From assembly GCA_021776775.1 (NCBI GenBank), contig JAJFFE010000123.1, positions 1-52,350 on the forward strand: 52,350 nucleotides of DNA, written 5' to 3'. Source of the DNA: Planctomycetota bacterium (lineage in GTDB: Bacteria > Planctomycetota > UBA8108 > UBA1146 > JAJFFE01). How positions within the stretch are numbered: the first letter of the stretch is position 1; each line of letters opens with the position of its first letter. The notes under the pieces are model-generated. The model saw only the letters and a program-made list of their open reading frames with translations, was not told where the DNA came from and ran no database searches. Of the stretch, positions 48,353 through 52,350 are shown in pieces. The position numbers were made by a program, and so were the translations under genes.

Positions 48353-48368
48353 GGCAAACAGGTGACCG
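48353..48368 (-). promoter_or_regulatory. Candidate sigma-54 promoter for the Usp gene at 48320
   Basis: On the minus strand CGGTCACCTGTTTGCC has GG-N10-GC spacing, inside the 22-bp element (48349-48370) shared with the FNT gene. The predicted start is near 48342, 22 bases before the ATG. Confidence 0.55.
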
Positions 48369-48492
48369 TTGCGACGACGCCGCCCGCGACGACCTGGCCT
48401 GGATCACTCATGAAGCGGAGTCGTTACGCGCCGGAAAGGGCGCCAATCGTGCCGAACGAGTTTGCAGCGGCGGACAACTCGAGGATGGTAAG

Positions 48493-48617
48493 CGGAACAC
48501 AGGCTGCAATTTCCGTGAAGTTCAAGGCGCGACACCGAAGTCGACGTAGTGGTCTTCAACGCGGAGATTCGGGGGCGGCGCAGCCTGCGCGGCTTCGCTT
48601 CATGAATGATCCGGGTC
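48493..48617. repeat. Dispersed repeat, copy B
   Basis: This is the second copy of the element at 5-137, in the same orientation and lacking about 9 bases of its middle. It lies in the spacer between the Usp operon and the response regulator, between a promoter candidate and an enhancer-like dyad, and does not interrupt a recognisable gene. Confidence 0.85.
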
Positions 48618-48686
48618 AGCGGCTCACCGCCTCCCTGCCGACCCGCTCCGTTTGCATCCGTGGGACGATGAGTCGGAGATGTTCTC

Positions 48687-48699
48687 AGATGTGACAACT
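48687..48699. promoter_or_regulatory. Candidate NtrC-type enhancer dyad upstream of the response regulator
   Basis: AGATGTGACAACT shares 12 of 13 bases with the dyad at 43526. It lies 69 bases before the -12 GC of a weak sigma-54-like sequence at 48748-48763 and could serve autoregulation, or act at a distance on the Usp gene at 48320. Confidence 0.42.
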
Positions 48700-48747
48700 G
48701 GCGGCGCCTCTGACGGCCTTCGTTTGTAGAATGGTGGATATGGCGAC

Positions 48748-48763
48748 CGGAACAGTGAGTGCT
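48748..48763 (+). promoter_or_regulatory. Weak sigma-54-like promoter for the response-regulator operon
   Basis: CGGAACAGTGAGTGCT fits GG-N10-GC with TGCT at -12 but a poor -24 flank. If used, the start would be near 48774, which would require translation from the GTG at 48926. Confidence 0.35.
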
Positions 48764-48925
48764 TTGAGCTTGAGGCAGTCACTGCGACCAAAGCCGACTC
48801 GACACGCCGTCGACTCGAAAGCGGGGTCGAGACTGGTCGCCCCGACGCTGCCATGGGCGGTCCGCGGGACACCCGCCCTTTTTGCCAAGCAAGACATTCG
48901 CTCGCGAATCGTGAGGAACCGAACT

Positions 48926-50287
48926 GTGCCCCTAAGAATCCTAGTGGTCGACGACGAAGAGACCGTCCGCGAAGAGCTAATCGACGCACTGACCGACGAC
49001 GGCTATGAGGCAACCGGGGCCGCCGATGGCCAGTACGCCGCGGAGGCGGCGCTCGAGCAATCGTTCGATGTCTGCATCACGGATATCAACATGCCACGCA
49101 TGAACGGGCTCGACCTCCTACGCCGCCTCGGCGAGTCCAGCCCGGAAACGATGACGATTATCGTGACCGCCCAGGGCGACATGCGCAGCGCAATCGAAGC
49201 GCTCAGATCCGGTGCCGCCGACTATGTGCTCAAGCCGCTGCTCTTCGAGGACATCCTCGCCAAGGTCGCACGGTTGTCGGAACAACGCCGGTTGGTCGTC
49301 GAGAACCGTAACCTCCGACAAGCGGTCCAAGATCGTCGTCGCCACCCGTCAAGGATGATCGGCGAGAGTTCGTCGATGGACGCGCTCCACGAGTTGATCG
49401 GGAAAGTAGCGCCGACCCGATCGAACGTCTTGATCCTCGGCGAAAGCGGAACCGGCAAGGAACTCATCGCGCGCGCTATCCACGAAGCGAGCGGGCGCTC
49501 CGGATCTCCATTGGTTCCGATCAACTGCGCGGCGATTCCGGAGACGCTTCTCGAGAGCGAACTCTTCGGCCACGTCAAAGGTGCGTTCACTGGCGCTGAC
49601 GCCAACAAGGAAGGCCTTCTCAAGACAGCCGGCGACGGCACCATCTTCCTGGACGAACTCGGCGACATGCCGCTCCCCGTTCAGGCCAAGCTACTACGGG
49701 CCATCGAGAACAAAGAAATACAACCGGTGGGGTCCGTTCGACGGATTCCGATCCATGCGCGCATTGTGGCCGCCACGAACATGAGCTTGCCCGAAAAGAT
49801 CGCCGAAGGAAAATTCCGCGAAGACCTCTACTACCGAATGGCCGTCGTCGAGATCAAGGTTCCGGCTCTGCGTGATAGACGCGAAGACATTCCGGCGTTG
49901 GTCAACCACTTCGTCGAAAAGTACCGGGTAGAGATTGGGCGCCCCTGCGCTGGAGTTTCCAGCGACGCACTGCGACTGCTCATGGGATACGAGTGGCGGG
50001 GCAACATTCGGGAACTTGAGAACACCATCGAACGAGCCATGATTCTCTTCGAAGGCTCGATGATCGAAACATCTGATCTTCCCGAAGTGGTCCAAGGCAC
50101 CCGTCCAGCCGAAGCGTGCGATTCGTTGGAGCTCTCACACGCGGTTCACCGCTTTGAGGCGCAGCACATCGACCGGGTCCTCACCGCGTGCAACGGCGAC
50201 AAGCGAGAGGCAGCAAGAGTCCTTGGGATCAGTCTCTCGTCGCTGTACCGGAAGATCGATAGCTCCGCCGGCGCCGCCAAAGGTTAG
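48926..50287 (+). CDS. NtrC-family sigma-54-dependent response regulator
   Basis: A 453-residue protein; the GTG at 48926 is preferred because GAGGA lies upstream and the receiver begins at once (VPLRILVVDDEE). The receiver domain has Asp53 in ITDINMPRMNG and the terminal Lys in YVLKPLLFED. The AAA+ domain has Walker A GESGTGKELIARAIHE, the sigma-54-contacting loop GAFTGA (about residues 219-224), Walker B GTIFLDELGDM and the R-finger region FREDLYYRM. A Fis-type helix-turn-helix (NGDKREAARVLGISLSSLYRKI) ends it. It is thus a complete activator of sigma-54 promoters. It is followed 168 bases later by the FixL-like kinase on the same strand. Confidence 0.95.
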   Translation: MPLRILVVDDEETVREELIDALTDDGYEATGAADGQYAAEAALEQSFDVCITDINMPRMNGLDLLRRLGESSPETMTIIVTAQGDMRSAIEALRSGAADYVLKPLLFEDILAKVARLSEQRRLVVENRNLRQAVQDRRRHPSRMIGESSSMDALHELIGKVAPTRSNVLILGESGTGKELIARAIHEASGRSGSPLVPINCAAIPETLLESELFGHVKGAFTGADANKEGLLKTAGDGTIFLDELGDMPLPVQAKLLRAIENKEIQPVGSVRRIPIHARIVAATNMSLPEKIAEGKFREDLYYRMAVVEIKVPALRDRREDIPALVNHFVEKYRVEIGRPCAGVSSDALRLLMGYEWRGNIRELENTIERAMILFEGSMIETSDLPEVVQGTRPAEACDSLELSHAVHRFEAQHIDRVLTACNGDKREAARVLGISLSSLYRKIDSSAGAAKG

Positions 50288-50309
50288 GATCAGGAAGTCG
50301 CCCAGTCGA

Positions 50310-50350
50310 GCCGCGGCTCACCGCGGCGCTCGATTCTCGGGCGCCCCGAG
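50310..50350 (+). terminator. Two short hairpins between regulator and kinase genes
   Basis: GCCGCGG-CTCA-CCGCGGC (50310-50327) and CTCGGG-CGC-CCCGAG (50336-50350) are adjacent perfect stems. No T-run follows, so they may attenuate rather than terminate transcription, or stabilise the regulator mRNA. Confidence 0.4.
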
Positions 50351-50455
50351 GCAGCGAGGCTTGACTCCGGTCGCTCGATGCGCGAAATCACTTCGTCACG
50401 TAGCCGCTCGCGAAGGGCGCGTCCCCCAACCACAATCGATGAGGAGCCCCGGCAC

Positions 50456-52021
50456 ATGTCTCCAGCCGCCAGGAACGTGTTCTGCCAGTGGGCAAATCTA
50501 CTTCCCGACTTGATCGTGATCACGGACAGCAGCGGAACCGTACTCGGGGCGAACGACGCGGCACTCAGCCACTTCAGTTGGCAGGAAGATGACATCGTCG
50601 ATCGGCGTCTGCACGATCTCGTGCACGACCACGAAGGTTCCATCGACAAATTTTACGCTTCATGCCTGCGCACGAGCGATCTCGTCGATCACCACATTGA
50701 GCTGCGTAACGCTCCCGAGGACTCTTTGTCGTGCCGACTCCGTGGTTCCTTGATTCGCCCGATCGACTCCGTCGCAGGGCCGGTCGTGCTTTTGAAATTG
50801 GATCCGACGGATTCCGACGACCCTCTTGCAGTCTCCCTCCCGATTGGTGATCGGGTCGAAGCGCTCGCGCAGGAACTCGATCGGCGCAAGCAGGCACAGC
50901 GCGAACTCCGCGCTAGCCAGGCCCGCCTCCGCGCCATTGTCGATACCGCCGTCGACGCTATCATCGTCATCGACGAACGCGGGGTCATCGAGTCGCTAAA
51001 TCTCGCGACCGAATCCATGTTCAAGTACCGCGCCTCCGACTTGATCGGGCGAAACGTATCGAGCCTGATGCCGTCACCGTACACCGAGGAACACGACGGC
51101 TACCTCGAGCATTACGTCAGAACCGGCGTGAAGAAGATCATCGGGATTGGTCGCGAGGCATTCGGGCGTCGCTCGGACGGCTCGACCTTTCCCATGTATC
51201 TTGCCGTTAGTGAAGTCCCGGTCGAAGGCAAGCGATACTTTGCCGGCATCATTCGCGACCTCACCGAACAACGCCAACTGCATGACCAGATCCGACAACA
51301 GGAAAAACTTGCCGTGGTCGGTCAACTCGCCTCGGGGATCGCTCACGAAATTGGCAACCCGTTGTCCTCGATCTCCGCAGTGGTGCAGAACCTGCGTCGC
51401 AAGGTCGGCGATGAAACGATCGTTCAAAAACTGGATTTGATCGATCGCCACATCTCGCGCCTCGTGAACATTACCCGACAAGTCTCGCAACTCGGGCGTC
51501 CGATGAGTCCGACGCGGGCCAAGTGTTCGGTCAACGCGGCCATCGAGAACGGCGTCAATATTCTTCAGTTCGACAAGCGGGCCCGTAACGTCGAGGTCGA
51601 TGTCGACCTCGCCGACAATCTCCCGCTCGTCGAAGGTGTCGCCGACGAACTGTCGCAAGTATTCATGAACTTGGTTCTGAACTCACTCGACGCTCTGGCC
51701 ACCTGTGACCACGAGTCGAAGCAGCTACGCGTTGCCACTCGGGCGGTAACCTCCGATTTGGGTCAAACGGTCGAAGTCGCGGTCGAGGACAACGGACCGG
51801 GAATGCCCGAGGAGATCGTGCAGCGAGTCTTCGATCCATTCTTCACGACGAAGGACCCTGGCCAGGGTACTGGGCTCGGACTATCGGTCAGCCACCGAAT
51901 CGTGGAGGAGCACGGAGGACGCATCGGCGTGTCGTCGACCCTCGGCAAGGGCACGAAGTTCACCATCGAACTGCCCGCTCTCGCTCCCGACGGTCATCCG
52001 CGCGGCACCGCGGTCTCCTGA
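50456..52021 (+). CDS. FixL-like PAS histidine kinase, probable oxygen sensor
   Basis: A 521-residue kinase from the ATG at 50456 (GAGGAG upstream). Two PAS domains: residues 10-110, and a second at about 150-265. The second closely follows FixL: LRAIVDTAVDAIIVIDERGVIESLN, NVSSLMPSPYTEEHDGYLEHY, then IIGIGREAFGRRSDGSTFPMYL and RYFAGIIRDLTE. The haem-ligand histidine of FixL (His200 in Bradyrhizobium) aligns with His213 in EEHDGY. The distal Arg (FixL Arg206) is His here, while Arg220 of IIGIGR is kept. The HisKA box ASGIAHEIGNPLSSI has His297; the ATPase has NLVLNSLDAL, VEDNGPGMP and GQGTGLGLSVSHRIV. It likely signals to the NtrC-type regulator just upstream. Confidence 0.9.
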   Translation: MSPAARNVFCQWANLLPDLIVITDSSGTVLGANDAALSHFSWQEDDIVDRRLHDLVHDHEGSIDKFYASCLRTSDLVDHHIELRNAPEDSLSCRLRGSLIRPIDSVAGPVVLLKLDPTDSDDPLAVSLPIGDRVEALAQELDRRKQAQRELRASQARLRAIVDTAVDAIIVIDERGVIESLNLATESMFKYRASDLIGRNVSSLMPSPYTEEHDGYLEHYVRTGVKKIIGIGREAFGRRSDGSTFPMYLAVSEVPVEGKRYFAGIIRDLTEQRQLHDQIRQQEKLAVVGQLASGIAHEIGNPLSSISAVVQNLRRKVGDETIVQKLDLIDRHISRLVNITRQVSQLGRPMSPTRAKCSVNAAIENGVNILQFDKRARNVEVDVDLADNLPLVEGVADELSQVFMNLVLNSLDALATCDHESKQLRVATRAVTSDLGQTVEVAVEDNGPGMPEEIVQRVFDPFFTTKDPGQGTGLGLSVSHRIVEEHGGRIGVSSTLGKGTKFTIELPALAPDGHPRGTAVS

Positions 52022-52209
52022 TCATCTTCACCACCGTTGCGAGACGGGGCGTGTTGCTTCGCCGTCGGCGGCTCGTCATCGTGGAGCATTCGATGCGACG
52101 GGGTTTCGAGATCGTCGAACTGTCCGGCGTGCGCGGCCCAGACGAACACCGCCACGAACACCGCGGCCAACAGTAGCGCCAACGGCAGCAAGAGAAAGAT
52201 CACCGACAC
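51994..52209 (-). CDS. ccoS: cbb3-type cytochrome oxidase assembly protein CcoS
   Basis: A 71-residue protein with a GTG start: one membrane helix (FLLLPLALLLAAVFVAVFVWAAHAGQFDDLETPSHRML), which is the CcoS/FixS signature (VWAxxxGQFDDLExPxxRxL), and a polar tail. CcoS helps to mature the cbb3 high-affinity terminal oxidase and insert its cofactors. Its start overlaps the end of a CcoI-like gene by 10 bases, the usual ccoI-ccoS order. It converges on the FixL-like kinase gene, overlapping its last 28 bases. Confidence 0.9.
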   Translation of the reverse strand: MSVIFLLLPLALLLAAVFVAVFVWAAHAGQFDDLETPSHRMLHDDEPPTAKQHAPSRNGGEDDQETAVPRG

Positions 52210-52349
52210 GATAGCTCTCCTTCTCGCTGCCTCACCCCACGCGAGCCGTTCCTGACCTTCGCGGGTGACGCCCCCTCCAACTGTGACGACCGGAAAGTAC
52301 GCGACCGGTACGAGCTGATCACGACGGTGAGTGAACTCACCGGCATCAA
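52200..52349 (-). CDS. C-terminal end of a CcoI/FixI-like copper P-type ATPase (partial)
   Basis: Read on the minus strand from the window edge, the frame LMPVSSLTVVISSYRSRTFR continues for about 50 codons to a stop codon inside the start of ccoS. The first part matches the final membrane helix of heavy-metal P-type ATPases (a short MPVSSL helix). Next to ccoS this is expected to be CcoI/FixI, which supplies copper to cbb3 oxidase. Only the tail is visible, so the call rests on context and a short motif. Confidence 0.65.
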   Translation of the reverse strand: MMPVSSLTVVISSYRSRTFRSSQLEGASPAKVRNGSRGVRQREGELSCR

Positions 52350-52350
52350 G

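Larger units (their letters stand above)
48321..48925. other. Intergenic region holding repeat B, one enhancer dyad and two promoter candidates
   Basis: About 600 bases separate the Usp and response-regulator start codons. Besides the separately listed elements I see no gene. A frame running back from the response regulator to an ATG at 48731 is open but lacks domain motifs, so I treat it as leader. Confidence 0.6.

Noticed and set aside
48404..48697. A 97-codon minus-strand frame with a KPRRLRRPRISAL segment like the DUF1080 tail
   Set aside because: The similarity is explained by the dispersed repeat (copy B) being open in this frame; no fold or start signal supports a protein.

Overview
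The window is a high-GC bacterial chromosome segment that most resembles a planctomycete, probably a marine or environmental lineage. The signs are secreted DUF1080 and DUF1579 proteins, a dockerin-type cell-surface protein, a CHAT-TPR giant protein, DUF4384 and SUMF1-type serine/threonine kinases, and an ECF sigma factor of the TIGR02999 type translationally coupled to a kinase. No rRNA, tRNA or CRISPR array is visible. Family calls come from reading motifs by eye; no database search was run.

Layout. (1) 1-1767: a DUF1080 glycoside-hydrolase-like protein whose 3' end runs into a dispersed repeat, and a small membrane protein. (2) 1903-8317: a Wzc/GumC-like chain-length ATPase, a double-zinc-ribbon ParB-like protein and a STAS-plus-HD-GYP-tail protein, facing a MamK-like actin ATPase and its coiled-coil neighbour. 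This may be an undescribed cytoskeletal or positioning locus. (3) 9043-12343: L-ribulokinase, an SGNH hydrolase and an O-methyltransferase. (4) 12616-25741: signalling genes, namely a CHAT protease, a dockerin protein, a kinase/TPR pair, DUF1579, a siderophore-interacting flavoprotein, a lipoprotein, a kinase-SUMF1 fusion and an ECF sigma factor. (5) 26219-31099: a TfoX-like protein with a histone-H1-like tail, a membrane protein, and an S9 peptidase with long charged insertions. (6) 31291-36789: an operon of a GcvT-like aminomethyltransferase and two PYROXD2-type oxidoreductases, followed by a K+-channel-like protein without a canonical filter.

(7) 36821-52350 is a low-oxygen and stress island. 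It holds a DUF4920 lipoprotein, a formate/nitrite channel, a large porin, an aminoglycoside-phosphotransferase/AAA kinase, a CBS-pair protein, three tandem-Usp proteins, a cysteine-synthase-like enzyme, a GAF histidine kinase, an NtrC-type sigma-54 activator, a FixL-like PAS histidine kinase with the haem-ligand histidine in place, and CcoS plus the end of a CcoI-like ATPase for cbb3 oxidase assembly. The gene set resembles the mycobacterial DosR dormancy regulon (tandem Usp, CBS pair, Rv2004c-type kinase, haem sensor), but here the control appears to run through sigma-54. Candidate -24/-12 promoters precede the channel, porin, CBS and Usp genes. A 13-bp dyad lies almost exactly midway between the divergent channel and porin promoters and recurs between the divergent Usp genes and upstream of the regulator. 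I consider this the most interesting system in the window.
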